Shown here: piece by piece, positions 1 through 7,566 of the stretch | How the letters are laid out: every line of letters begins with the position of its first letter | How positions within the stretch are numbered: the stretch's first letter is position 1 | Origin: Streptomyces albidoflavus | Lineage (GTDB): Bacteria > Actinomycetota > Actinomycetes > Streptomycetales > Streptomycetaceae | Direction: 5' to 3' | DNA length: 45,283 nucleotides | Assembly: GCF_000719955.1 (NCBI RefSeq) | Contig: NZ_JOII01000046.1 | Location: 1 to 45,283 of the forward strand | The notes under the pieces: generated by a model | Databases searched by the model: none | What the model saw: only the letters and a program-made list of their open reading frames with translations | Told to the model about the DNA's origin: nothing | Made by a program: the position numbers and the translations under genes

Positions 1-1685
1 CTAACCGCCCCCAGAATCTCCGGCAGCCGCCCCGCCGTCCTCGGCGCCGCCACCCGCAGCCCCGCGTACGCCAGCAGCACCCCGTACCCGACCCCCGCCG
101 GAAGCATCACCCAGAGCCACCCGTGCGCCCCGCCCACGTGCAGCCCGATCTGGAGCCCGAGGAGCGGCAGGCAGAGGGCCGCGCCGGCGACCATGCCGCC
201 GAGGACGCTGATCCAGGCCAGTCCTGCCTGGCCGGGGGCGACGTTCTTGTTGCCCTCCTGCGGGATCGAGTAGGCGTACCGGGCGGAGGCCCAGGCGCCG
301 GTGGCCGTCATGGCGCCGAGCAGGGCGTAGGAGAGCCCCAGGGCCTCGGGGAGTTCCGTCCAGGCGCCGAGCAGAGCGGCGGTGAGGACGGTGACGAGGG
401 TGGCGTACGGCAGGGTGACCGTCAGCAGGGCGAGGGCCCGGGCACGCAGTTCCACGTAGGCGTCGCGGGCGGAGGAGATGGTGAGGGCGACCATCCAGAA
501 GGCCGAGGTGTCCTGGCCGAACTGGTTGTACATCTGGACGCCGAGCATGCCCGCCGCGAAGCACGCCAGGTAGACCGAGCCGGAGCCCTGGACGGCGTTG
601 AAGACCGGGACGATCAGGCCGATCGCCAGGGAGGTGATCCACGCCGCCTTGGTCTTCGGGTCGCGCCACATGTAGCGCAGCGACCGTTCGATCACCGCCG
701 CCGTCCGCTCCCGCTCCCGGCCCGCAGGGGCGAGCGCGTAGGAGAAGAGGGTGAGGCGGGAGGTGCGGTCGGCGCGGTTCTTGCGGGCCGGGCCTTCGGC
801 GGCGCCGAGGGTCGAGCCGTCCGGTGCCGTCATCAGCTTCGTCAGCGAACGCCGCCACCACAGCAGGAGCAGTCCGAGGGCGGCCACGGTGAGCACCAGC
901 TGCGCCAGGGCCTGGCCCCACTGCCCGCGCCCCGCCTCCGCCACCGAGGAGAGCGCCGACACCGGGGGTATCCAGCGCAGCACGGCGACGGCCGGGTCGA
1001 GCTGGGAGAGGCCGCCCGCGGAGCCGATGCGCTGCACCGCGAAGTTCACCACCTGGGCGCCGACCGCGATGATCAGCCCGCTGAGCACGGCCAGGTCGCG
1101 GCCCTTGCGGCTGGTCAGCAGCCGGGTGTTGGCGGCGGCGACGGCCCGGGCCAGCGCCACGCAGACCAGCAGTGCCAGCACGCCCGCCGGTATCGCGACG
1201 GCGGCCGCCGCCCAGCCGTGCGCCAGCGCCACCAGGGACCCCGTCAGCAGGCAGAGCGTGAAGAACGGGCCCAGCCCCACCAGCGAGGCCACCAGCAGCG
1301 AGCGGACCAGCGGCTCGGGGCGCAGCGGCAGCATGACCAGCCGGGTCGGGTCGAGCGTCTCGTCGCCGCTCGGGAAGAACAGCGGCATCACCGCCCAGCC
1401 GAGCGCCAGCGCCGCCGTCAGGCTCAGCGTGACCGTCGGCGCGTAGGGGTGGCCGCGCAGCGCCACCAGGCCGAGGACGAGCAGTGCCGCGAAGAGCAGC
1501 GAGACGACGGCGGAGGCGATGTAGGCGGCGCGGCGGCCCGAGGACTGGCGCAAGCCATTGCGCAGCAGGGAGAGCTTGAGGCGGACCAGGGTCGCGGTGA
1601 GGGGCCGGCCGCCCGGTGGGGGCGGTGGTGGTCCGGCGGCGGCGGGCGGGAGCGGCGCGGGCGCCGTCGTCGCGTGGTCGCTCAT
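1..1685 (-). CDS. ABC-2 type transporter permease, 3' end cut by window edge
   Basis: Membrane subunit of an ABC exporter. About 561 residues are visible and the frame is still open at base 1, so the C-terminus is missing. The protein opens with a proline-rich cytoplasmic stretch (residues about 8-26). Many hydrophobic segments follow, for example AYIASAVVSLLFAALLVLGL near residue 55 and further pairs to the end. The ATG at 1685 overlaps the stop of the ATPase gene (ATGA), which means translational coupling and one transporter operon. A long arginine/proline-rich open frame over the same bases is a shadow; this frame has the hydrophobic pattern expected of a permease. The substrate cannot be inferred. 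The family is sure; the function is general export. Confidence 0.85.
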   Translation of the reverse strand, partial: MSDHATTAPAPLPPAAAGPPPPPPGGRPLTATLVRLKLSLLRNGLRQSSGRRAAYIASAVVSLLFAALLVLGLVALRGHPYAPTVTLSLTAALALGWAVMPLFFPSGDETLDPTRLVMLPLRPEPLVRSLLVASLVGLGPFFTLCLLTGSLVALAHGWAAAAVAIPAGVLALLVCVALARAVAAANTRLLTSRKGRDLAVLSGLIIAVGAQVVNFAVQRIGSAGGLSQLDPAVAVLRWIPPVSALSSVAEAGRGQWGQALAQLVLTVAALGLLLLWWRRSLTKLMTAPDGSTLGAAEGPARKNRADRTSRLTLFSYALAPAGRERERTAAVIERSLRYMWRDPKTKAAWITSLAIGLIVPVFNAVQGSGSVYLACFAAGMLGVQMYNQFGQDTSAFWMVALTISSARDAYVELRARALALLTVTLPYATLVTVLTAALLGAWTELPEALGLSYALLGAMTATGAWASARYAYSIPQEGNKNVAPGQAGLAWISVLGGMVAGAALCLPLLGLQIGLHVGGAHGWLWVMLPAGVGYGVLLAYAGLRVAAPRTAGRLPEILGAV

Positions 1686-2530
1686 CGGGCACCGCCCAGC
1701 CAGTCGAGGGTGCCGCCGGTGCTGCGGTCCTGGGCGCCGACCAGTTCCAGGAAGGCGGCCTGGAGGGAGGCGGCCTCGCCGCGCACCTCGGCCACGGCGC
1801 CGTCGGCCCGGATCGTTCCGGCGGCCATCACGGCGACCCAGTCGCAGAGCGACTCGACCAGTTCCATGACGTGGCTGGAGAAGACGACGGTGGCGCCCGA
1901 GGCCGTGTAGCCCTCCAGGACTTCCCGGATGGTCTGCGCGGAGACCGGGTCGACGCCCTCGAAGGGCTCGTCGAGGAAGAGGACCTCGGGGTTGTGGAGG
2001 AGCGCCGAGGCGAGGCCGATCTTCTTCCGCATGCCCGTCGAGTAGTCCACGACCAGCTTGTGCTGCGAGCCGGCCAGGCCGAGGACGTCGAGGAGCTGGG
2101 TGGCGCGCTGGTCGGTGACCTCGCCGGGCAGGCCGCGCAGCCGGCCGATGTAGGCGAGGAGTTCCCGGCCGGAGAGCCGCTCGAAGAGGCGCAGCCCTTC
2201 CGGCAGCACACCGATGCGGGCCTTGACCTCGGCGGGGTCGCGCCACACGTCGTGGCCGACCACCTCCACCGTGCCCTCGTCGGGCCGGAGCAGGCCGGTG
2301 ACCATGGAGAGGGTGGTGGTCTTGCCGGCGCCGTTGGGACCGACCAGGCCGATGAACTTGCCCGCCGGCAGCTCCAGGTCGATCCCCGCCACGGCGGTCT
2401 GCTGCCCGAACCGCTTCCACAGCCCGCGCACCCGCACGGCCGGCACGGCGGCCTTCGGTGTCCCCGCGCCCGAGACGGCGGTCGCGGCCGCCTCGTCACG
2501 TGCGCGGGCCTGCTCGTTCTCCCTGTTCAT
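1682..2530 (-). CDS. ABC transporter ATP-binding protein
   Basis: 282-residue nucleotide-binding subunit that powers the overlapping permease. Visible motifs: Walker A GPNGAGKT (64-71), signature-like YSTGMRKK (163-170) in place of canonical LSGGQ, Walker B VLFLDE (183-188) and the switch histidine H220 in SSHVMEL. The layout is that of CcmA/DrrA-type exporter ATPases. The ATG at 2530 was chosen because GAGGG precedes it and the N-terminus then starts with a short hydrophilic tail before the ABC domain at about residue 32. The open frame continues upstream to 3028, but that part is antisense to the next gene and has shadow composition. It overlaps the permease by 4 bp. Substrate unknown. Confidence 0.92.
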   Translation of the reverse strand: MNRENEQARARDEAAATAVSGAGTPKAAVPAVRVRGLWKRFGQQTAVAGIDLELPAGKFIGLVGPNGAGKTTTLSMVTGLLRPDEGTVEVVGHDVWRDPAEVKARIGVLPEGLRLFERLSGRELLAYIGRLRGLPGEVTDQRATQLLDVLGLAGSQHKLVVDYSTGMRKKIGLASALLHNPEVLFLDEPFEGVDPVSAQTIREVLEGYTASGATVVFSSHVMELVESLCDWVAVMAAGTIRADGAVAEVRGEAASLQAAFLELVGAQDRSTGGTLDWLGGAR

Positions 2531-2682
2531 GTCCAGCCCTCTCGTCCCCGTCGGACGGTGTTCCGCCCCCGATGGCCCACACCCTACGGGCGGACGGGGA
2601 AACGCGAGCAAGCCTGTGGACAACCTCGGTGAAGGCCCGCGCCGCCCTGTGGATAAAGCGCGTACTCGCAGGTCGGAGGGGT
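2531..2682. other. intergenic region with two DnaA-box-like sites
   Basis: 152-bp gap between the ABC operon and the small gene upstream. On the minus strand it holds TTGTCCACA (complement of 2615-2623) and TTATCCACA (complement of 2648-2656), in the same orientation and 33 bp apart, about three helical turns. TTGTCCACA is the preferred Streptomyces DnaA box and TTATCCACA the E. coli one. Nothing else is seen except the leader of the ATPase gene. Confidence 0.6.
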
Positions 2683-3138
2683 TTACGAACGGGTCGCCGC
2701 AGCCTCGGTGCCGCGCTCCGCGGCGGCCGCCTTCACTGCCGTCAGCTCTTCCCCGGTCAGCTCCGCCACCCGGTGCGCCGGCACCCCGGCCGCCAGGGCA
2801 CGGCGCAGCAGGCCCTCCCGGTCCTCGGTGCAGGAGCGGTAGGCGCGCAGCTCCCGTTCGACGCCGGCCACGGCTTCCGGGGCGTTCCGGGTGCGTACGG
2901 TGCTCAGTTCCTCGGGGCTGAGCGGGACGGGCAGTTTCTCCGCGTCCTCGGGGAGGGCCGCCGTCTCCTCGGGCGGGACGAGGTACAGGCGGGGCGAGGT
3001 GGCCGTGACCTCGTGGGCCGCCAGCCACGCCCGTACCGCCGGGGTGTCGAGGCAGGCGAGCGGGCCGGTCGCGGCCAGGGGAGTGCCGAGCGGCACCGCC
3101 GGGCCCTCCAGCAGGACGAGGTAGGCGTCATCGGTCAT
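2683..3138 (-). CDS. hypothetical protein with HTH-like C-terminus
   Basis: 151 residues, no firm family. The N-terminal half is acidic and strand-rich (LYLVPPEETAALPEDAEKL). The C-terminal part has the run LLRRALAAGVPAHRVAELTG (about residues 110-129), which resembles the first helices of the helix-turn-helix found in many small Streptomyces proteins. The second, recognition helix (EELTAVKAAAAER) is rich in Glu/Ala and looks degenerate. The ATG at 3138 has GAGGAG seven bases upstream. It lies between the ABC operon and the primase-polymerase gene on the same strand, with a gap of 139 bp to the latter. Function unknown; it could be a small regulator or the remnant of one. Confidence 0.8.
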   Translation of the reverse strand: MTDDAYLVLLEGPAVPLGTPLAATGPLACLDTPAVRAWLAAHEVTATSPRLYLVPPEETAALPEDAEKLPVPLSPEELSTVRTRNAPEAVAGVERELRAYRSCTEDREGLLRRALAAGVPAHRVAELTGEELTAVKAAAAERGTEAAATRS

Positions 3139-3277
3139 CGGTGCTCCTCAGAGAGATACAAGGCCGGGTGGAGTGCCGTGCGGCACACGTACCCAGGAAA
3201 CGCCCTGTCACGGCAGGCGGGCGGGCACGCGGCCCGTCCGGTCCGCCCTGCCCGCCCGCGCTCACGCTTCCGGGGGA

Positions 3278-3943
3278 TCACACCCCGGCGCCGACATCCC
3301 TCCCGCACGCGTACGCCAGCGGGCTGATGACGTTCTCGGCGTCCGGGAGCCAGCGGTTGGCCTGGGTCGGGCGGGAGGCCCACTGGACGGCGCCGGCGGA
3401 GCCGAAGCGGGTCGGCGGCGCGGCCACGTAGTCGCCCGCGCCGAGGACGGTCAGGTCGAGGCGGGCGGGGAGCCAGCCGAGGGAGCGGACCAGGCCGGGG
3501 ACCTTGTCGACGGCGCCGGGCAGGACGAAGAACTGCATACGGCGGTCGGGGCTGCGGGTGACCGGGCCGAGCGCCAGCTCCATCCGCTCCATCCGGGCCA
3601 GCGCGAGGAAGCCGGCGGTCTCGGGGACGTCGATCGCGTCGAAGGCGCGGCCGGTGGGGAGGAGGACGGAGGCCCGGGGCTGCGCCGTCCAGAGCTTGCG
3701 GACGACGGTGGCGCTGCCGGTGGCCTGCGCCTGCCACTCGGTGTGCGCCGGGTGTGCGCCGGGCGCGGGGCAGGCGGCCTCGCCGCAGGAGCAGCGTTCG
3801 GTGCCCGCGACCGCCTCCAGCCAGGCGCCGGGGACCACGTCCCAATGGCGTTCCTCGGCGTACCGCACCGCCGTGTCCAGCGGCTGCTCGCCGCGCTGCT
3901 GAGGGATCTGCCCGGCCGCTCTGACTCCCATGGTCTTTTCCAC
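3278..3943 (-). CDS. bifunctional DNA primase/polymerase N-terminal domain protein
   Basis: About 221 residues, matching from memory the stand-alone Prim-Pol (PF09250-type) proteins conserved in Streptomyces. Recognisable features are RGEQPLDTAVRYAEERHWDVVPG near the start, a CSCGEAACPAPGAH cysteine/histidine cluster (putative zinc site), a GRAFDAIDVPE strand carrying the acidic pair of the prim-pol core, and QWASRPTQANRWLPDAE near the end. The GTG at 3943 (MEKTMGVRAAGQIPQQRGE) was preferred because relatives begin in a similar way. ATG 3931 is the alternative and the frame opens at 3967. No helicase or other replication partner is adjacent, so the usual prim-pol activity is uncertain here. 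It is divergent from the regulator at 4374. Confidence 0.82.
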   Translation of the reverse strand: MEKTMGVRAAGQIPQQRGEQPLDTAVRYAEERHWDVVPGAWLEAVAGTERCSCGEAACPAPGAHPAHTEWQAQATGSATVVRKLWTAQPRASVLLPTGRAFDAIDVPETAGFLALARMERMELALGPVTRSPDRRMQFFVLPGAVDKVPGLVRSLGWLPARLDLTVLGAGDYVAAPPTRFGSAGAVQWASRPTQANRWLPDAENVISPLAYACGRDVGAGV

Positions 3944-4373
3944 GCCCGGCTCAACTCCCGCACCCACCTCGGGTTACGGGCCCCCGCGTGCGCCGGGATG
4001 GCGCATCGATTCCGCACCTGGGGCGCACGGGGGCATCTGTGGGGGCGCGTACGAGCGGAGGGGGCGGGCCCGGGGTAGCCAAGGACGGGGGGACGGCGGG
4101 GCGGGTCGGCGTGTCCGTACGCCGCTACCGGCCCGACGGGCCCCGGCCCCACGGGGGTTCGGCTCCGCAACCTCACTCCCTGGAGTGAAAAACGGTACAC
4201 AGCGCGTCCGTTCGAAGAAACGGACAGAGGGGCATTTCCGGATAAGCGCGCATCTTCCGCGCACTGTCCGGGCATTGATCACGCCAGGACGGTGACAGAC
4301 AGCCACCACCGCCTGAGGGAGCGGGTCCCTCAGGCCCATCCGATGGACCACGGTGCACAGCAGGGGGTACGCC
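3944..4373. other. divergent intergenic region with three perfect inverted repeats
   Basis: 430 bp between divergent genes. It holds three perfect hairpins or operators: TCACTCC-CT-GGAGTGA (4173-4188, followed by AAAA), GTCCGTT-6 nt-AACGGAC (4206-4225) and CCTGAGGGA-5 nt-TCCCTCAGG (4312-4334). All lie upstream of the ATG at 4374, the last 39 bp away. The segment 4185-4260 is AT-richer than its surroundings, consistent with a promoter. No gene is seen. Confidence 0.7.
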
Positions 4374-5756
4374 ATGGCCGCCAGGCCACTCGTCGCGCGC
4401 CAGCCCAACGAAAGGCTGCAGGCGCTCATCCAGGAAGCGGGCTGTTCCAACGCCGGTCTAGCCCGCCGGGTCAACATGTGCGGAGCCGAACACGGACTGG
4501 ACCTGCGTTACGACAAGACGTCCGTGGCGCGCTGGCTGCGCGGCCAGCAGCCACGCGGCCGCGCCCCGGGCATCATCGCCGAGGCACTCGGCCGCAAACT
4601 CGGCCGTACGGTCACGATCGACGAGATCGGCATGGCCAACGGCAAGAACCTCGCCTCCGGCGTCGGCCTCCAGTTCTCGCCCACCGTGCTCGGCGCCATC
4701 GAGCAGGTCTGCGAGCTGTGGCGCAGCGACGTCGGCCGCCGCGACTTCCTCTCCGGCTCCACGGTCGCCTCCTCGGCCCTCGTCGAGCCCAGCCGCGACT
4801 GGCTGATCTCCGTCCCCGACGGCCAGGTCAGCCGCCAGGCCGGGCCACGCGTCGGCCAGGCCGACGTCGCCGCCGTGCGCGCCATGACACAGGCCCTCGT
4901 CGACCTCGACCACCAGTACGGCAGCGGGCACGTGCGGCCCGTCGTCGTCCATTACCTCAACAGCGTCGTCTCCGGACTGCTCGCCGGCTCCTACCGCGAG
5001 GCGGTCGGCCGGGAACTCTTCTCCGCCGTCTCCCGCCTCACCGAGCTGGCCGGATACATGGCGGTCGACACCGGACAGCCAGGACTGGCCCAGCGCTATT
5101 ACATCCAGGCCCTCCGCCTCGCCCAGGCCGCCGGTGACCGCGGGTACGGCGGGTACGTCCTCGCCGCCTCCATGAGCCACCTCGCCGCCCAGCTCGGCAA
5201 CCCGCGCGAGATCGCCCAGCTCGCCCGCGCCGCCCAGGAAGGGGCCAAGGGCCGGGCCACCCCGCGCGCCGAAGCCCTCTTCCACGCTGCCGAGGCCCGC
5301 GGCCACGCCCTCCTCGGCGACGGCTCCGCCGCCGACGCCGCGATGGGCCGCGCCGCCGACTCCATGGAGCAGGCCGGCACCGAGAGCGCCGACGACCCGG
5401 TGTGGATCAGCCATTTCGACCACGCCTACCTCGCCGACGAACTGGCCCACTGCCACCGCGACCTGGGCCGCCCCGCCCAGGCCGCCCGGTACGCGGAACA
5501 GGCCCTGGCAGGCCACCCCGTCACCCGGGTCAGGCGGCGCGCCATCGGCCTCACCCTGCTCGCCGCCGCCCAGGTCCAGGAGCGGGACATCGAGCGCGCC
5601 TGCCACACCGGCACCCGCGCCGCCGAACTCCTCGGCACGCTCCGCTCCAGCCGCGGCACCGAGTACCTCGACGACCTCCAGCAGCGGCTGACGCCCTTCC
5701 AGGACGAGCCGGTGGTACGGGAGTTCGGCGCCCGCCTCGAACTGCGGGCGGCCTGA
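4374..5756 (+). CDS. HTH and TPR-type transcriptional regulator (NsdA-like architecture)
   Basis: 460 residues. The N-terminal 70 residues form a lambda-repressor-like HTH (LQALIQEAGCSNAGLARRVN, then TSVARWLRGQQPRG). The rest is an alpha-helical TPR-like array with recurrent A..Y...AL.LA pairs (for example LAQRYYIQALRLAQAAGDRG and ARYAEQALAGHPVTRVRRR). Streptomyces proteins of this layout, such as the developmental regulator NsdA, act as pleiotropic regulators of sporulation and antibiotics. I do not claim orthology. ATG 4374 was chosen because GGGGG lies six to ten bases upstream; a GTG at 4353 is possible. Three inverted repeats sit in its leader and may be autoregulatory. Confidence 0.85.
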   Translation: MAARPLVARQPNERLQALIQEAGCSNAGLARRVNMCGAEHGLDLRYDKTSVARWLRGQQPRGRAPGIIAEALGRKLGRTVTIDEIGMANGKNLASGVGLQFSPTVLGAIEQVCELWRSDVGRRDFLSGSTVASSALVEPSRDWLISVPDGQVSRQAGPRVGQADVAAVRAMTQALVDLDHQYGSGHVRPVVVHYLNSVVSGLLAGSYREAVGRELFSAVSRLTELAGYMAVDTGQPGLAQRYYIQALRLAQAAGDRGYGGYVLAASMSHLAAQLGNPREIAQLARAAQEGAKGRATPRAEALFHAAEARGHALLGDGSAADAAMGRAADSMEQAGTESADDPVWISHFDHAYLADELAHCHRDLGRPAQAARYAEQALAGHPVTRVRRRAIGLTLLAAAQVQERDIERACHTGTRAAELLGTLRSSRGTEYLDDLQQRLTPFQDEPVVREFGARLELRAA

Positions 5757-5964
5757 GGTGGAACGGCCCCCTCCAGCTGTGCCCGTGAACGGCCGGTGGC
5801 CGCCGTATGGCCGTCAACAGCGCCTTCGGTCCGCGTTCTGTTACACCCCGCCGGCCCGGCCTCCAGGCGGGGCCGGTCCGCCCTGAGCTGCGTGGCACCG
5901 TACGGAGGGAACCCGGTAGCGTGAACCGGCGATGACGAAGTTCCCCCCTACGTAGGAGTCCTCG
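5757..5964. other. intergenic region, presumed promoter
   Basis: 208 bp between two co-directional genes. It includes the ribosome site GGAG at about 5955 ahead of the GTG at 5965. I see no convincing hairpin or repeat here; it probably holds a terminator for the regulator and a promoter for the membrane protein. Confidence 0.4.
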
Positions 5965-7536
5965 GTGAGTCAGAGCGGACAGGGCGCAGAGCCGCACCCA
6001 CGCCCGACGGGTCCGGCACGCGAAGGTGTCGTGCACCCCGGCGACGGCAGCTCTCCCCTGCTGCCCGGAACCACCGGTGACCCCGTGGGACCGGCCCCGG
6101 CCGCGCCCTGGGGCGGGTACCAGGGGCAGGAACAGCAGTGGGGCGGCCGGCAGCCCGGTACCGCCCAGCAGCCCGGCGCGTACGGCACGGGCCAGGCCCC
6201 CTCCTGGGACAGCGCGCCGCAGCCCCCGCAGGGCTACGGCTACCCGCCCCCGCAGCAGGCCGGACCGCCGCAGGGGTACGGCTACCCGCCGCCCCAGCAG
6301 GCCGGGCCGCCCCAGGGCTACGGCTACCCGCCGCCGCACGGGCAGCCCCCGCCGCCGTACGGCTCCGGCGCGCCCGCGCAAAGCCCGCAGGGCGCCGGAC
6401 CGCTGCCGCCCACCCTGCCGCCCGCCGGCGACCAGGACGCCACGCAGTTCATCGCGCCCGTGCCGCCCGCGCAGCCGCAGCCCTACGACGAGGGCGCCAC
6501 CCAGTACATCCCTCCGGTCTCCGGCAACCCGGCCGGCGCCGGTCCGCTGCCCGGCGCCCTGCCGCCCGAGGCCCCCTCGGGGGCGGCCCACCACCCCGGC
6601 ACCGGCGGCCACGCGCAGCCCCCGTCCCCGGACGAGGACGCCACCCAGTACATACCCCCGGTCCCCGCCCAGGGACCGCCCGCCGGATACGGCCAGGAGC
6701 CCGGCGAGCGCCAGCCCCCGGCCGAGTTCGACAACCTCTTCCGCTCCGCCCCGGCCGACGGGGGCGCCGCCGGCGCCACCCAGCAGATGCCCCGCGTCGA
6801 CCCCGGCCGCCCCCAGCCCGGACCCGGCTACGGCGGGCCCGCCCAGCCGCCCGCCGGCCGGGCCGCCGCCCGCAAGGCCGCCGAGCCGGAGCCGAGGGGC
6901 CGTACCGGCTCCAAGGGGCCGCTGGTCGCGGCCGTCGTGGTCGGCTGCGCCGTCCTCGGCCTCGGCGCGGGCGCGCTGCTCAGCGGCGGCGGGGACGACG
7001 AGAAGAAGTCCGGCGAGCCGGAGAACGTCTCGGCCTCGGCGCCCGCCGAGGAGAAGCCCTCGCCCTCCCCGTCCGTGGACCCGGTGCGCGAGCAGGCCGT
7101 CGCTCTCGACAAGCTCCTCGCCGACAGCAACAACAGCCGCGCCGCCGTCATCCGCTCGGTCGCCAACATCCAGAAGTGCGAGTCGCTCGACGAGGCCGCC
7201 TCCGACCTGCGGGACGCCGCCAAGCAGCGGAACGACCTGGTCCGCCGGCTCGGCGAGATACAGGTGGACAAGCTCCCCGAGCACCAGCGGCTGACCGCCG
7301 CCCTCACCAAGGCGTGGAAGGCCTCCGCCGAGGCCGACAACCGGTACGCCACCTGGGCCGACCAGACCAAGGGCAAGCGCGCCTGCCGCGACGGCCAGGC
7401 CCGCTCCACCGGCCAGCACGCCGCCGGCAACCGGGCCAGTGGCGAGGCGACCAAGGCCAAGAACGAGGCCGCCCCGCTCTGGAACTCCATCGCCACCGAG
7501 TACGGCCTGACCAAGCACACCCCCACCCAGCTCTGA
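5965..7536 (+). CDS. proline-rich single-pass membrane protein with DATQ motifs
   Basis: 523 residues. Residues 1-310 are a low-complexity Pro/Gly/Gln cytoplasmic domain. It contains a 14-residue tandem repeat QGYGYPPPQQAGPP (from residue 89, 2.6 copies) and four spaced motifs: DATQFIAPV, GATQYIPPV, DATQYIPPV and GATQQMPRV. One membrane helix (about 318-342, GPLVAAVVVGCAVLGLGAGALL) follows a basic stretch. The extracytoplasmic C-terminus (about 370-523) is helical and charged with two cysteines. The TQxI motifs look like phosphothreonine/FHA-type docking sites; that is inference. GTG 5965 has GGAG eight bases upstream. It converges on the lipoprotein gene with a 30-bp gap. No enzymatic domain is seen. 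Confidence 0.85.
   Translation: MSQSGQGAEPHPRPTGPAREGVVHPGDGSSPLLPGTTGDPVGPAPAAPWGGYQGQEQQWGGRQPGTAQQPGAYGTGQAPSWDSAPQPPQGYGYPPPQQAGPPQGYGYPPPQQAGPPQGYGYPPPHGQPPPPYGSGAPAQSPQGAGPLPPTLPPAGDQDATQFIAPVPPAQPQPYDEGATQYIPPVSGNPAGAGPLPGALPPEAPSGAAHHPGTGGHAQPPSPDEDATQYIPPVPAQGPPAGYGQEPGERQPPAEFDNLFRSAPADGGAAGATQQMPRVDPGRPQPGPGYGGPAQPPAGRAAARKAAEPEPRGRTGSKGPLVAAVVVGCAVLGLGAGALLSGGGDDEKKSGEPENVSASAPAEEKPSPSPSVDPVREQAVALDKLLADSNNSRAAVIRSVANIQKCESLDEAASDLRDAAKQRNDLVRRLGEIQVDKLPEHQRLTAALTKAWKASAEADNRYATWADQTKGKRACRDGQARSTGQHAAGNRASGEATKAKNEAAPLWNSIATEYGLTKHTPTQL
6229..6339 (+). repeat. 42-bp in-frame tandem repeat, 2.6 copies
   Basis: Units begin at 6229, 6271 and 6313 and encode QGYGYPPPQQAGPP. The copies differ mainly at third codon positions, so selection appears to keep the peptide. 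Copy number probably varies between strains. Confidence 0.9.
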
Positions 7537-7566
7537 CCGCTCCGGGCGGCCCGGCGCCGCACCGCC

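Noticed and set aside
1..1692. Long minus-strand frame of 563 residues at the left edge
   Set aside because: Arginine/proline-rich shadow; the frame starting at 1685 overlaps the ATPase stop and has proper membrane helices.
123..1910. 595-residue plus-strand frame
   Set aside because: Antisense shadow of the permease and ATPase, with no recognisable domain.
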